Origin: an uncultured Bacteroidales bacterium
Lineage (GTDB): Bacteria; Bacteroidota; Bacteroidia; Bacteroidales; F082
NCBI GenBank assembly: GCA_946185535.1
Contig: CAMHJX010000015.1
Span: 1 to 64,000, forward strand
Direction of reading: 5' to 3'
DNA length: 64,000 bases
The notes beneath the pieces are model-generated. The model made no database searches. It saw only the letters and a program-made list of their open reading frames with translations, and was not told the origin of the DNA. Shown in pieces: positions 1 through 9,108 of the stretch. The first letter of the stretch is position 1; each line of letters begins with the position of its first letter. A program made the translations under genes and the position numbers.

Positions 1-831
1 AAGACTGGTGCCAAGATTGAGGTACTGCTGCTCCGCGAACTCGACCATGAGAGCCGCCTTTGGGATGTGCTCGTCGACCCAGCGCGTAAGATCCGCATCG
101 GTAATAAACTCTATTTCGGCGAAGGTGATGAGCTGGTGGCCGAAGTCATCGACAACACCACCTCGCGCGGCCGCACACTTCGTTTCCTCTACGACGGCAC
201 CTACGATGAGTTTAAGAAAACCCTCTCAGGACTAGGTCACACACCCATCCCAAAGGAACTCAACCGCGAGGAACGCCCCGAAGACGCCGAGGACTTCCAG
301 ACCATCTACGCCAAGGTGGAAGGTGCAGTTTCGGCCCCTACCGCTGGTATGCACTTCAGCAAAATCCTAATGAAACGCTTGGAAATCATCGGTGCCTCCT
401 TCGCCGAGCTGACTTTGCATCCCGGCATGGGCAACTTCCGCGACATCGAGGTGGAAGACCTCACCAAGCACAAGCCTGACTCGGAAGAGATGTACATCGA
501 CGAGGAATGCTGCACCTTGGTCAACGAAGCCAATGCGCGCCACAACAATGTGTTTGCCGTGGGCACTACATCGCTGAAAGCCCTTGAAACAGCCATGACC
601 ATCGGTGGCAAAATCAAGCCCTACAAAGGCTGGACAAACAAGTTCATCTTCCCGCCTTACACTTTCTCAGTGGCCAACTGCATGATCACCAACTTCCACC
701 TGCCCAAATCGCCCATGATGATGGAGGTGGCAGCGTTCGCTGGTTACGACCTGCTGATGAAAGCCTACAAGGAAGCCATCGCAGAGAAGTACCGTTTCTT
801 CACCTATGGTGATGCGATGTTAATCATTTAG
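1..831 (+). CDS. queA: S-adenosylmethionine:tRNA ribosyltransferase-isomerase QueA, 5' end missing
   Basis: QueA transfers and isomerises the ribosyl part of S-adenosylmethionine onto 7-aminomethyl-7-deazaguanine in tRNA, giving epoxyqueuosine in the queuosine pathway. The frame is open from base 1, so the N-terminus lies outside the window; about 276 residues remain of a family usually 340-400 long. Recognisable family blocks are [28 protein letters not shown] and the C-terminal segment [18 protein letters not shown]. The gene stops at 829-831 and is followed by an inverted-repeat region before glyQS. I see no damage to the visible part. Confidence 0.95.
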   Translation, partial: KTGAKIEVLLLRELDHESRLWDVLVDPARKIRIGNKLYFGEGDELVAEVIDNTTSRGRTLRFLYDGTYDEFKKTLSGLGHTPIPKELNREERPEDAEDFQTIYAKVEGAVSAPTAGMHFSKILMKRLEIIGASFAELTLHPGMGNFRDIEVEDLTKHKPDSEEMYIDEECCTLVNEANARHNNVFAVGTTSLKALETAMTIGGKIKPYKGWTNKFIFPPYTFSVANCMITNFHLPKSPMMMEVAAFAGYDLLMKAYKEAIAEKYRFFTYGDAMLII

Positions 832-900
832 CTATCAGCCATCAGCAGTCAGCTATCAGCTCAGTTTTGCTGGCTGATTGCTGATTGCTGAATGCTGAAA
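832..900. repeat. Imperfect inverted repeat of CAGCAATCAG-like units
   Basis: The gap between queA and glyQS is built from short TCAGCMATCAGC-type units. They run in one orientation at about 834-862 and in the opposite orientation at about 869-899, so a transcript could fold into a long imperfect hairpin. It may serve as queA's transcription end, but no clear T-tract follows. Similar simple inverted repeats fill other gaps in this window. Confidence 0.6.
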
Positions 901-946
901 GCCAATTTTGAATCTTAAATCTTTGAATCTTAAATAATTACCAATA

Positions 947-2470
947 ATGAACCAAGAAGATTTTTTCAAGAAAATAACCGCTCATGCGAAGGAATATGGT
1001 TTCATTTTCCCTTCGAGCGAAATTTATGACGGACTGTCAGCTGTCTATGACTACGGCCAAAACGGCGTGGAACTGAAGAAGAACATCCGCGAATATTGGT
1101 GGAAGGCCATGGTGCAGATGCACGAAAACATCGTCGGCATCGACGCCGCCATCTTCATGCACCCCACTACTTGGAAGGCCTCAGGCCATGTCGACGCTTT
1201 CAACGACCCGCTCATCGACAACCGCGACTCGAAAAAACGCTACCGCGCCGATGTGCTCGTCGAGGACTATATGGCTAAGATCGAGGAGAAGATTAATAAA
1301 GAGGTGGAGAAAGCCCGCAAACGCTTTGGCGATGCCTTCAACGAGGAACAGTTTGTGACCACCAACCCGCGCGTCCTCGAACACAAGGCCAAGATCGAGG
1401 AAATCAGTCACCGCCTGTATGGTGCCATGGAGAAGAATGACCTCGACGCCATCAAACAACTCATCCTCGACCTGGAAATCGTTTGCCCCATCAGCGGTAC
1501 CCGCAACTGGACCGATGTGCGTCAGTTCAACTTGATGTTTGCCACCAAGATGGGCTCTGTGGCCGACGGCTCCGACACCATCTATCTGCGTCCCGAGACA
1601 GCACAGGGTATCTTCGTCAACTACCTCAATGTGCAAAAGACCGGCCGTATGAAAATTCCGTTTGGCATCGCCCAGACTGGCAAGGCCTTCCGTAATGAGA
1701 TTGTGGCGCGTCAATTCATCTTCCGTATGCGCGAATTCGAACAGATGGAGATGCAGTTCTTCGTACGCCCTGGCACGGAACTCGAATGGTTCCAGCATTG
1801 GAAGCAGGAACGCCTCGCTTGGCACCTCTCTCTGGGTCTGCCCGCCGAGAAATACCGCTTCCACGACCACGAGAAGCTGGCCCACTACGCCAACGCCGCC
1901 ACCGACATCGAGTTCGACTTCCCGTTTGGCTTCAAGGAGCTGGAAGGCATTCACAGCCGCACCGATTTCGACCTCTCGGCCCACGCCAAATACTCGGGCA
2001 AGAAACTCCAATACTTCGACCCCGACACCAACGAGAGCTACACACCTTATGTCATCGAGACCTCCATCGGCCTCGACCGCATGTTCCTCGCCATGTTCAG
2101 CAACGCCTTCACCGAAGAGAAGCTGGAAGACGGCTCGGAGCGCGTGGTGCTGAAGCTGCCGGCCATCCTTGCACCTTACAAAGTCGCCGTGCTGCCGCTG
2201 GTCAAGAAAGACGGTCTGCCGGAGAAGGCCCGCGAAATCATCGACTCGCTGAAGGCCGACTTCATGTGCCAGTATGAGGAGAAAGACTCCATCGGCAAGC
2301 GCTACAGAAGACAGGATGCCATCGGCACACCGATGTGCGTCACCGTCGACAACGACACCTTGGTCGACAACACCGTCACCGTGCGCGACCGCGACACGAT
2401 GGCCCAAGTGCGCGTCCCTATCGACAATTTGAGAAATATGATTTTCGATGAGTTGAAGCCGAAGAAATAA
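947..2470 (+). CDS. glyQS: Glycyl-tRNA synthetase (class II, homodimer type)
   Basis: This enzyme charges tRNA-Gly with glycine in the cytoplasm. The 507-residue product is of the eukaryote/archaea-like alpha2 type (also called GlyS or GRS1), not the alpha2beta2 type. Visible features: RPETAQGIFVNY (about residue 216), class II motif 2 with FRNE at about 248, motif 3 around SIGLDR at about 370, and a C-terminal anticodon-binding domain from about 405, beginning APYKVAVLPL. Nothing looks damaged. The next gene starts 5 bp after the stop, so the two are probably co-transcribed. Confidence 0.97.
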   Translation: MNQEDFFKKITAHAKEYGFIFPSSEIYDGLSAVYDYGQNGVELKKNIREYWWKAMVQMHENIVGIDAAIFMHPTTWKASGHVDAFNDPLIDNRDSKKRYRADVLVEDYMAKIEEKINKEVEKARKRFGDAFNEEQFVTTNPRVLEHKAKIEEISHRLYGAMEKNDLDAIKQLILDLEIVCPISGTRNWTDVRQFNLMFATKMGSVADGSDTIYLRPETAQGIFVNYLNVQKTGRMKIPFGIAQTGKAFRNEIVARQFIFRMREFEQMEMQFFVRPGTELEWFQHWKQERLAWHLSLGLPAEKYRFHDHEKLAHYANAATDIEFDFPFGFKELEGIHSRTDFDLSAHAKYSGKKLQYFDPDTNESYTPYVIETSIGLDRMFLAMFSNAFTEEKLEDGSERVVLKLPAILAPYKVAVLPLVKKDGLPEKAREIIDSLKADFMCQYEEKDSIGKRYRRQDAIGTPMCVTVDNDTLVDNTVTVRDRDTMAQVRVPIDNLRNMIFDELKPKK

Positions 2471-2475
2471 AGCCT

Positions 2476-3276
2476 ATGCAAGTCAAGTGTGATTTTTGCG
2501 GCTCAATGATTGATGAGAAGAGCGAGCGCTGTCCCTGTTGCGGCGCTCCTCTCTCGGGTGCTAATCGCACTGCCAAGGAGCAGCCCAAGACCATCGAGGA
2601 GCTGCGCGCTTGGTATATCGCACATCACCTGCCACCAGAAGAAATCACTAGGTTTTTCATCGGCAAAAACATCACTGAACCGAAAGCCTTCGGTATCTAC
2701 AAAGATAGCTTTGGCGACTTCGTGGTTTACAAGAACAAGTCGACAGGTGAGCGCGCCATCCGCTATCAAGGTACCGACGAGAGGTATGCCGTAAACGAAC
2801 TGTACCAACGCCTGAAGGCGGAAATCGCCGACCAGAAAGGCAACCGACCTGCAAGCAGCCCGCAACAGCCTTTGGTGGACAAGACCATCAAAAAGAAAAA
2901 GAAGAGAAAAGGCTGTCTGTTTGCTGTAGGTATCTTCTTTGTCGTCATGTGCCTCTTGGTGGCCATTTTTGACAACACACCTCCTAATGGCTACTACAAC
3001 TACAACGGCACACAATATTATCACCAAGGCTCATCGTGGTTCTATTACGACAAAGAAAAAGACGATTGGTTCAAGTCCTATGAAAAAATCGACATTACGG
3101 ATGAGAACGCAAAGGACTACAAAACCTACCAACATTCGGGCAAATCATTCGAAGAGACCAGTTGGTATGACTCAGGTAAACATAGCGACGATTCCGGCTG
3201 GGACAACGACAGCAACTGGGATAGTGACAATGACTCGTGGGATAGTGGCAGCACCGACTGGGATTCGGACTGGTAG
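2476..3276 (+). CDS. Zinc-ribbon protein with one membrane segment and acidic aromatic tail
   Basis: Function unknown. The 266-residue product starts with a zinc ribbon (CDFC near residue 5 and CPCC near 19). A middle domain of roughly 110 residues, which I do not recognise, follows. A lysine-rich stop-transfer stretch precedes one hydrophobic helix at about 146-164 (CLFAVGIFFVVMCLLVAIF). The last 100 residues are dominated by Tyr, Trp, Asp, Ser and Gly, with repeated SWDSD-like units at the very end. The ribbon would lie in the cytosol and the tail outside. It is 5 bp downstream of glyQS and is followed by a strong terminator, so it ends that transcription unit. Confidence 0.75.
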   Translation: MQVKCDFCGSMIDEKSERCPCCGAPLSGANRTAKEQPKTIEELRAWYIAHHLPPEEITRFFIGKNITEPKAFGIYKDSFGDFVVYKNKSTGERAIRYQGTDERYAVNELYQRLKAEIADQKGNRPASSPQQPLVDKTIKKKKKRKGCLFAVGIFFVVMCLLVAIFDNTPPNGYYNYNGTQYYHQGSSWFYYDKEKDDWFKSYEKIDITDENAKDYKTYQHSGKSFEETSWYDSGKHSDDSGWDNDSNWDSDNDSWDSGSTDWDSDW

Positions 3277-3344
3277 TATTAGGATTGTCTACGGCAAGAA
3301 AGGCTCTGCCTTCAGCGTAGCCAAATCCGAGAAAAATCATCTTC

Positions 3345-3380
3345 AAAATCTCTCAAAAATCAAATTTTGGGAGATTTTTT
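3345..3380 (+). terminator. Rho-independent terminator
   Basis: A 14-bp stem with one mismatch pairs 3345-3358 (AAAATCTCTCAAAA) with 3365-3378 (TTTTGGGAGATTTT) and runs into T residues. It lies 68 bp after the zinc-ribbon gene stop and would end the glyQS transcript. Confidence 0.75.
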
Positions 3381-3447
3381 GTTTTGATTTTTGAAAGATT
3401 TCTTGCGAAGCAATTCCATAACACATAGACAACCCCATAGACAACGG

Positions 3448-3536
3448 TTGAATTTCGATTTTACAACAAGTTGAAATTCAATTGTTTAATTATTTACCAC
3501 ATCTCAAGATGATAGACAAGCCCTCTAAAGGGCTTG
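3448..3536. repeat. Two short perfect inverted repeats in a 367-bp gene-free gap
   Basis: The gap 3277-3643 has no gene. Besides the terminator it holds two perfect dyads: TTGAATTTC (3448-3456) against GAAATTCAA (3473-3481), and CAAGCCCT (3517-3524) against AGGGCTTG (3529-3536) around a 4-base loop. The second sits about 30 bp upstream of the -7 box at 3567, so it could be an operator or a second terminator. I cannot tell which. Confidence 0.45.
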
Positions 3537-3566
3537 ACAAATGGTTTTTCGTTTTGAGAAATGTTC

Positions 3567-3574
3567 TACTTTTG
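3567..3574 (+). promoter_or_regulatory. Bacteroidetes -7 promoter box (TACTTTTG)
   Basis: TACTTTTG matches the Bacteroidetes -7 consensus TAnnTTTG. It lies 69 bp upstream of the chosen ATG at 3644. No good -33 TTTG is correctly spaced, so only the -7 element is supported. Confidence 0.5.
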
Positions 3575-3643
3575 CGTTGCAGACCTGAAAGGAATGCAAA
3601 AACAGAACAACAAACTAAGATAAAAACGAAAAACCCTAGAACT

Positions 3644-5440
3644 ATGAAAAAGATATTCGCATTTTTAATTCTCTTCTATACCTGCTTCGGCATCCTTGAA
3701 GCACAAAACATCTGGGAGCCTTTGAATCTTCCTGGTTCGCTCAGGGGTGTGAACACCCAAGGTGATTTGTTCTGCATTCAGTACACCCATCCTATAAACC
3801 TGCTACGATCGCTAGACAAAGGCGAGACCTGGGAAACCGTGTTCACTGGCAATATCGGTAACTGCATCATCGGAGACAAAGGCAGGATTTTTCTGATAAA
3901 CGACAATATCGTCTATTATTCAGACGATAACGGCGACACCTGGCAGCAGACTTCACCTATTAATGATGGCACTGGCTACAATCCTTTCAGCTACATGAGA
4001 ATGGTTTCTCCTTCGAACGACACACTCGTTGGATGGGAATCTCCATTTCTTACCTGGACAATTGATGGCGGTCTCACTTGGGACTCGACCCACATCGCCT
4101 TCATGGAAAACGACCAAGAAATCTCAAGCCTTCTGGTCAATGAAAACGGTGATGTATATGCCAGTATCTGGCGCAACATCGGACCTAACATCGGCGTGTA
4201 TCACACCACCCTTTCTGATATGCGCAACTGGGAACTCGTTGCCTTTGAAGGACTTGGCATCAAAGACATGGCTTTTGATCCTGAAGGCAATTTGCTTTGC
4301 GGTGTTGATTTCGACGGCAGCTTTTCAGGCTTTGAGCATATACCTGGGTTTTATGCCTTTTGGGCCAGCAAAGTCGATGTCTCCGACAATGGCATCTTAT
4401 ACAAACCTAGTATTCCAAATGCAAACACGGCTATTCTGGCCTATTCCTTTGACCATGGCGAGCACTTCTACAACACCTTTGAAAACCTTCCCGTCTCAGA
4501 ACTCCTTCCTACCAACCTCTCCATCGCCTGGGACAATCGCTTGTATTTCGTAGGCGATGGACATTTTTGGAGGAGTATTCCCTATGCCGATGACATTCCA
4601 AGCATTTTCACTTTGTTTTCTGACTGGTATTACGAAATCCTCAACGACGACGGCAACATCTCTTACCAGCATCTAGAATATGTCGGTGATACGCTATTCG
4701 ACCGAGCAGGCAAACGCCCGAAGGTCATCGTACGCAGCAATACGCACTACGACCGCAGCGAAATTACCGAAGTCACTCACGAATATGTCTACGAGGAAGA
4801 CGGCAAAGTGTATTGGTGGAACAAAACCACTGAAGAATTCACAACACTATATGACTTCTGGGCTAATGTTGGTGACGAGTGGAACATCAAAGTAGGGAAC
4901 GAAAACATCACCGTCCATGTGGATGCCATTGACGACAGTTACGAATACAACAGCAGGAATTACAGAGCGTTGCATATCACCGACGCAAACGACATTTTCA
5001 GCGGCACCATCATTTGCGGCCTCGGCCATCTGACGAGTTTCTTCCCTGAAAAACTGATGACGAAAGGAAAAAGAACCAATGTGGAAGGTTTACGCTGTTA
5101 CTGGAGGGATGGCATCTTGGCATACAAAGATGGTGAAAGGGACTGTGATGAGATTTATCAACAGCTGCACAACGGTATTGAGGAAGACAGCCCTTCGACA
5201 GACTCAGGGACCTTAACGGTTTATCCGAATCCCGCTTACGGCTTTTTGTTTGTACGGCTGCCACAAAGTGACAGCCCTACAACGGGACAAACCGAATACC
5301 GCATCACCAACCTCATGGGACAAACCCTCGTGAAAGGTTCGATTAATGCTGAGACCCAGCAAATTGACATTGCCAATCTGACTGCGGGAATGTATTTCTT
5401 CAATGTGGGAGAACAAACCGTGAAATTCGTAAAACAATGA
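3644..5440 (+). CDS. Secreted Asp-box repeat protein with T9SS sorting domain
   Basis: The ATG at 3644 gives a clear signal peptide (MKKIFAFLILFYTCFGILEAQ); an upstream in-frame ATG at 3482 would precede the -7 box and add a poor N-terminus. The 598-residue product contains several Asp-box/BNR-like motifs (SLDKGETW, SDDNGDTW, TIDGGLTW, SFDHGEHF), the hallmark of sialidase-like beta-propellers. A C-terminal T9SS sorting domain occupies the last 75 residues or so (VYPNPAYGFLFV, ITNLMGQTLVKG, AGMYFFNV). It should be exported through the type IX system and anchored or released at the surface. No catalytic residues could be assigned, so an enzymatic role is not claimed. Its stop overlaps the next start (ATGA). 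Confidence 0.85.
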   Translation: MKKIFAFLILFYTCFGILEAQNIWEPLNLPGSLRGVNTQGDLFCIQYTHPINLLRSLDKGETWETVFTGNIGNCIIGDKGRIFLINDNIVYYSDDNGDTWQQTSPINDGTGYNPFSYMRMVSPSNDTLVGWESPFLTWTIDGGLTWDSTHIAFMENDQEISSLLVNENGDVYASIWRNIGPNIGVYHTTLSDMRNWELVAFEGLGIKDMAFDPEGNLLCGVDFDGSFSGFEHIPGFYAFWASKVDVSDNGILYKPSIPNANTAILAYSFDHGEHFYNTFENLPVSELLPTNLSIAWDNRLYFVGDGHFWRSIPYADDIPSIFTLFSDWYYEILNDDGNISYQHLEYVGDTLFDRAGKRPKVIVRSNTHYDRSEITEVTHEYVYEEDGKVYWWNKTTEEFTTLYDFWANVGDEWNIKVGNENITVHVDAIDDSYEYNSRNYRALHITDANDIFSGTIICGLGHLTSFFPEKLMTKGKRTNVEGLRCYWRDGILAYKDGERDCDEIYQQLHNGIEEDSPSTDSGTLTVYPNPAYGFLFVRLPQSDSPTTGQTEYRITNLMGQTLVKGSINAETQQIDIANLTAGMYFFNVGEQTVKFVKQ

Positions 5441-6780
5441 AAACACGATATTGGATATGGGCATTCCTCCTTACGGCGATCCTTGCGGCTTGCCAACAAG
5501 GCGCACGCAGCCTGAAAGAGGCTGAGGCACTCTTCCAGCAAGGTCTTGAACAGCGTGTTGCCAAACAAACGGAAGCCGCCGCCGAGAGCTTCAGCCAGGC
5601 ATTGTTGGCCATCAACCGCTGCAACCAAGCCCAACCTGAGGTAAAACGCCTGATAGCTCAAATCGAGGACAATCTCGGCTTCTGCTATTGGAAGCATGAA
5701 CTCTTCAGCGAAGCCCTACATTTGCATGAAGATGCTGCCACGCTGGCTCGTGAACTCAACGACTCCATCCTATCGATGAACGCCCTGCGCAACTGTGGGC
5801 GAGCTACGGCCTCGTTGGGAGACATTGATGCGGCAGAACAGTATTACGATGAAGCCCTGGGCATTGCCAAAGCACTGAACGACAAAACGATGCAAAACGA
5901 AATCCTGCTTGAATCGAGCCGCGATGTGCTGTTGGTGAAGGAAGACTACGAACAAGTAATCGAGCGTGTCAGTCAGGCATTGGCCAACGGCGCACAAGGC
6001 GACGGTACGCTGACTTTAGGCTTGGCCTACTATTATCTGGAGCAGGACAGCCTCGCCATCGTCCACCTCACTGAAGCCACCAAAAATGAGATGGCAGGCG
6101 TGCGCATGTCGGCCTACCAAAGCCTCTATTTCATCCATCAGATTAAGGAAAACTACCAAAAGGCATTGGAATGTCACGAACTGTTCAACGAGAACATGAT
6201 GCAGGCCGACAGCACCCACCGCAGCGAGCAGGTGCAGCGCATCAAGGCGGAATACGACCTCCAGATGCAGAAAAGCCAACTGCAATCGGAGCAAAAACTG
6301 AAGAACCTCTACCTTTATCTCATCCTCGGTGTCTTGTTGGTCGTTTTGGCTATCACCTTGCTACTCTTGAGACAAAAAACGCTCAGTGCCAAGCTGAAAG
6401 CCGAAGAAATGAAGAACCAACTGGAGTTAGAATTGAAGAAAAACAAGGTGTATGTGACCGCCCTCGCCCTCACCGAGCAAATCACCGCCTCGACCCTCGA
6501 CTTCGACCTCAAGGAAAACGAATGGGACGACTTCGTGACCCTCATCGACAAAGTGTACGGCGACTTCACCAAACGACTGATGGACAAATACCCCACCCTC
6601 ACCAAGAGCGACCTGCAGATCTGCTGCCTCACCAAGCAAGGCTTCAGCAACCAGGTCATCTCCATCATGATGAACCTGCAAACCAACTCCTACGCCCGCC
6701 GCAAGTCGCGCATCAAGCAGGAGAAGATGAACGGCTTGGAGGACGAGCGGAGTTTTGAAGAAATCGTGAATGCTGTGTAG
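5437..6780 (+). CDS. TPR membrane protein with C-terminal HTH-like domain
   Basis: The start overlaps the preceding stop as ATGA, so the two genes are translationally coupled. The 447-residue protein begins with a lipoprotein-type signal ending in a LAAC lipobox. TPR-like helical repeats follow (roughly 25-270), then a transmembrane helix at about 290-310 (YLILGVLLVVLAITLLLL) and a coiled coil. A C-terminal region at about 390-430 resembles the GerE/LuxR helix-turn-helix seen in many Bacteroidetes TPR regulators (TKSDLQICCLTKQGFSNQVI). That layout fits a membrane-bound sensor-regulator, and the coupling suggests it acts with the secreted Asp-box protein. Target genes and signal are unknown. 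Confidence 0.75.
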   Translation: MKTRYWIWAFLLTAILAACQQGARSLKEAEALFQQGLEQRVAKQTEAAAESFSQALLAINRCNQAQPEVKRLIAQIEDNLGFCYWKHELFSEALHLHEDAATLARELNDSILSMNALRNCGRATASLGDIDAAEQYYDEALGIAKALNDKTMQNEILLESSRDVLLVKEDYEQVIERVSQALANGAQGDGTLTLGLAYYYLEQDSLAIVHLTEATKNEMAGVRMSAYQSLYFIHQIKENYQKALECHELFNENMMQADSTHRSEQVQRIKAEYDLQMQKSQLQSEQKLKNLYLYLILGVLLVVLAITLLLLRQKTLSAKLKAEEMKNQLELELKKNKVYVTALALTEQITASTLDFDLKENEWDDFVTLIDKVYGDFTKRLMDKYPTLTKSDLQICCLTKQGFSNQVISIMMNLQTNSYARRKSRIKQEKMNGLEDERSFEEIVNAV

Positions 6781-6784
6781 CTTC

Positions 6785-6874
6785 TGGCTTTTGGCCTCTG
6801 GCTTCTGGCAGCTTCATCAGAAGAAAAAACTTCAAACCTCAGAAAAGCTGCCAAAGGCCAAGAGCCAGAAGCCA
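6785..6874. repeat. 30-bp-arm inverted repeat of TGGCTTCTGGC units
   Basis: Arms 6785-6814 and 6845-6874 pair at 24 of 30 positions, and every mismatch is a pyrimidine transition. It fills the gap between the TPR regulator and the BspA-like gene and may act as a transcription end or be a dispersed repeat. The low-complexity TGGCTTYTGGC unit resembles the simple repeat at 832-900 in style but not in sequence. Confidence 0.65.
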
Positions 6875-6916
6875 ATAGCAGAATAAAGAAATAGAATAAT
6901 AAAAACCTATAATACC

Positions 6917-8509
6917 ATGAAAAAGCTACTTTCAATTACAGTTTTAATGGTCTTAGCCATAAGCGGATTTACGCAAGAACTCCATTATGATTTTGCCGAA
7001 ACTGTCGAATCGGGACAAACATTGTATTTCCTAAAAGGATATTACGGCCCACAAGATGTAATGGTCACCTATCCGTGTTATCATGATACCATTATATATA
7101 ACGCTGTTGGAGCTTCTACACAAATAACGACCTATTACTATGGGTACGATGAGCCTTCTGGTGATTTGGTTATCCCTTCAACCATAACACACAACGACAC
7201 GGTTTATACAATAACGACAATCAGCAGAAATGCCTTTTGGAAATGCACAAATATCACCTCACTAACTTTGCCTAATACGCTAAACTCCATAATTCAAGGG
7301 GCTTTCGCTGGTTGCACTGGCATTACTGGCGAAGTGGTAATTCCCAATTCTGTAATCCATCTTGGAGACGATACTTTCCGCAGTTGTACAAACTTAAACT
7401 CTGTGGTTTTTGGCAATGCTTTACCAAAAATCGGCTGGGCTGCCTTCAAAGGATGTACTTCGTTGGAACACATTTCTCCTCTTCCCGAATCGTTAACAAG
7501 GATATACGACTGTGCATTTGAAGGCTGTAGCCAACTTTCAGGAACCATTGTCATTCCACCTCTAATCACTCAAATAGACGAGAAGGTCTTTAACTCATGC
7601 AACATTACGTCCGTTGTCATTCCTGAAGGAGTTACAAAAATCAAACGAGGAGCGTTTGCAGGATGCCCACTGGATTCACTTTATATCTCATCCTCGGTGA
7701 CTTCAATAAGTGTTGATGACAGTTATGGAATCGGTGCTTTTAGAGGGTGCAGTCGCCTGCAATCCATAATTGTTAATGAAGCCAACCCCGTTTACGACAG
7801 CCGTGGCAATTGCAATGCTTTAATCGAAACGGCCACAAACAAATTGCTTAAAGGTGGGCTTGGGACCGTTATTCCTGAAGACGTCAAGATCATCGGGCCT
7901 TATGCTTTTGACAATAATGAAATGACAGACATCACAATACCATCCTCTATTGAACGGCTGGAAGAAGGAGCTTTCTTTGGATGCAACTTATCAACAATCA
8001 CTTTACCCTCCTCGGTCTCATACATCGGTGATAAAGCATTATGTTGCAATAGCTTGACTTCCATCATTTGCGATTCGAACAATCCTCCTTATGCATACAA
8101 TACCATTGGTTGGGATGGGCCTATTAATAGTTTCTTGTGTTCTTATTATTGGGTTGATAAAACGATTCCCATCTACATCCCAATTGGCACAACCGAAACC
8201 TATCAAAACGCTTCTGGCTGGAATTATTTTACCAACTTTATTGAGTTAGATACGCTCGCCATAAACAAGGTCAAAACAAATGGTTTTGAGATGTATCCCA
8301 ATCCCACCAACGGCATTTTGTTCGTTGAGACGCTGCATGCCACATCTCTACCAGCGAAAACCGAATACCGCATTACCAACCTCATGGGCCAATCCCTGCT
8401 GCAAGGCCACATTACCGCTGAAAAACAACAAATCAATATCGATAATCTGCCTGCTGGATTGTATTTCATCACCTTTGCAGGCGAAACACAGAAATTTGTA
8501 GTAGAATAA
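6917..8509 (+). CDS. BspA-like leucine-rich repeat surface protein with T9SS sorting domain
   Basis: The 530-residue protein has a signal peptide (MKKLLSITVLMVLAISGFTQ). A series of LRR_5/BspA-type repeats spans roughly 85-420, each with an AFxGCxxL-type core (for example AFAGCTGITG, AFKGCTSLEH, AFEGCSQLSG). A T9SS sorting domain closes it (MYPNPTNGILFV, ITNLMGQSLLQG, AGLYFITF). BspA-type proteins usually bind host or bacterial surface ligands. The sorting domain is closely similar to that of the Asp-box protein at 3644, so both probably use the same secretion machinery. No catalytic motif is visible. Confidence 0.88.
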   Translation: MKKLLSITVLMVLAISGFTQELHYDFAETVESGQTLYFLKGYYGPQDVMVTYPCYHDTIIYNAVGASTQITTYYYGYDEPSGDLVIPSTITHNDTVYTITTISRNAFWKCTNITSLTLPNTLNSIIQGAFAGCTGITGEVVIPNSVIHLGDDTFRSCTNLNSVVFGNALPKIGWAAFKGCTSLEHISPLPESLTRIYDCAFEGCSQLSGTIVIPPLITQIDEKVFNSCNITSVVIPEGVTKIKRGAFAGCPLDSLYISSSVTSISVDDSYGIGAFRGCSRLQSIIVNEANPVYDSRGNCNALIETATNKLLKGGLGTVIPEDVKIIGPYAFDNNEMTDITIPSSIERLEEGAFFGCNLSTITLPSSVSYIGDKALCCNSLTSIICDSNNPPYAYNTIGWDGPINSFLCSYYWVDKTIPIYIPIGTTETYQNASGWNYFTNFIELDTLAINKVKTNGFEMYPNPTNGILFVETLHATSLPAKTEYRITNLMGQSLLQGHITAEKQQINIDNLPAGLYFITFAGETQKFVVE

Positions 8510-8532
8510 ATAACAATCAAAAACTCACAACT

Positions 8533-9048
8533 ATGAAAAAAGTATTTGTAATTCTAATTGTCGCGATAGCCGCTATCGCCATGGTATCCTGCAAAAAGGA
8601 TAACACAAACAACAATGACAAGCCCAACTACAGCGAACTTGTTGTCGGAAAATGGGATGTGCAGACTTATCACCATTGGATTCACGATCTCACTGACGAG
8701 CATCCGTGGGGTAACGATGATTCTTATTCCCAGGAAGAAACATGGAACTTGCCCGATACCAGTTATGCTGGCTATGACGCAATCGAGATTTATGCCGACG
8801 GAACCCTATGGTGGCACATGAGCGACCGAATGTTTCAAGAGGGAACGTATGCCAACCCTTATGTGGAGGCTGATTGGCTTATCAGCGGAGATTCTCTGAT
8901 AATCAACACGACCAAATATGCAATAACAAAACTCGACAACGAAACCATGGTCTTCGAAGACTACTATAAGGTAAATTCATACCAAAACCACCATGGCTGG
9001 GAACGAACAAACTGCTACACTTTCAAGCGCGCACAAGGTACAAACTAG
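8533..9048 (+). CDS. Lipocalin-like lipoprotein
   Basis: The 171-residue product has a lipoprotein signal ending MVSC followed by a KKD spacer. The mature part contains a VGKWDVQTY motif typical of Bacteroidetes lipocalin-like lipoproteins, which have this GxW near the start of the barrel. It should be anchored in the outer or inner membrane by its acylated cysteine. Its ligand is unknown. It follows the BspA-like gene by 23 bp and is probably in the same transcript. Confidence 0.75.
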   Translation: MKKVFVILIVAIAAIAMVSCKKDNTNNNDKPNYSELVVGKWDVQTYHHWIHDLTDEHPWGNDDSYSQEETWNLPDTSYAGYDAIEIYADGTLWWHMSDRMFQEGTYANPYVEADWLISGDSLIINTTKYAITKLDNETMVFEDYYKVNSYQNHHGWERTNCYTFKRAQGTN

Positions 9049-9108
9049 CAGTTGCCGTGATACGATAATCCTATAACCCCAAATGAAAACCAACAAAATC
9101 ATTGTAAT

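Noticed and set aside
1181-2407. 408-codon open frame on the minus strand opposite glyQS
   Set aside because: It is a mirror of a highly biased, certain coding gene; its translation is Val/Leu/Gly/His-rich with no family resemblance and no promoter.
3482-3643. N-terminal extension of the Asp-box protein from the first in-frame ATG
   Set aside because: The extension spans the -7 box and two inverted repeats and would bury the signal peptide; the ATG at 3644 begins a perfect one.
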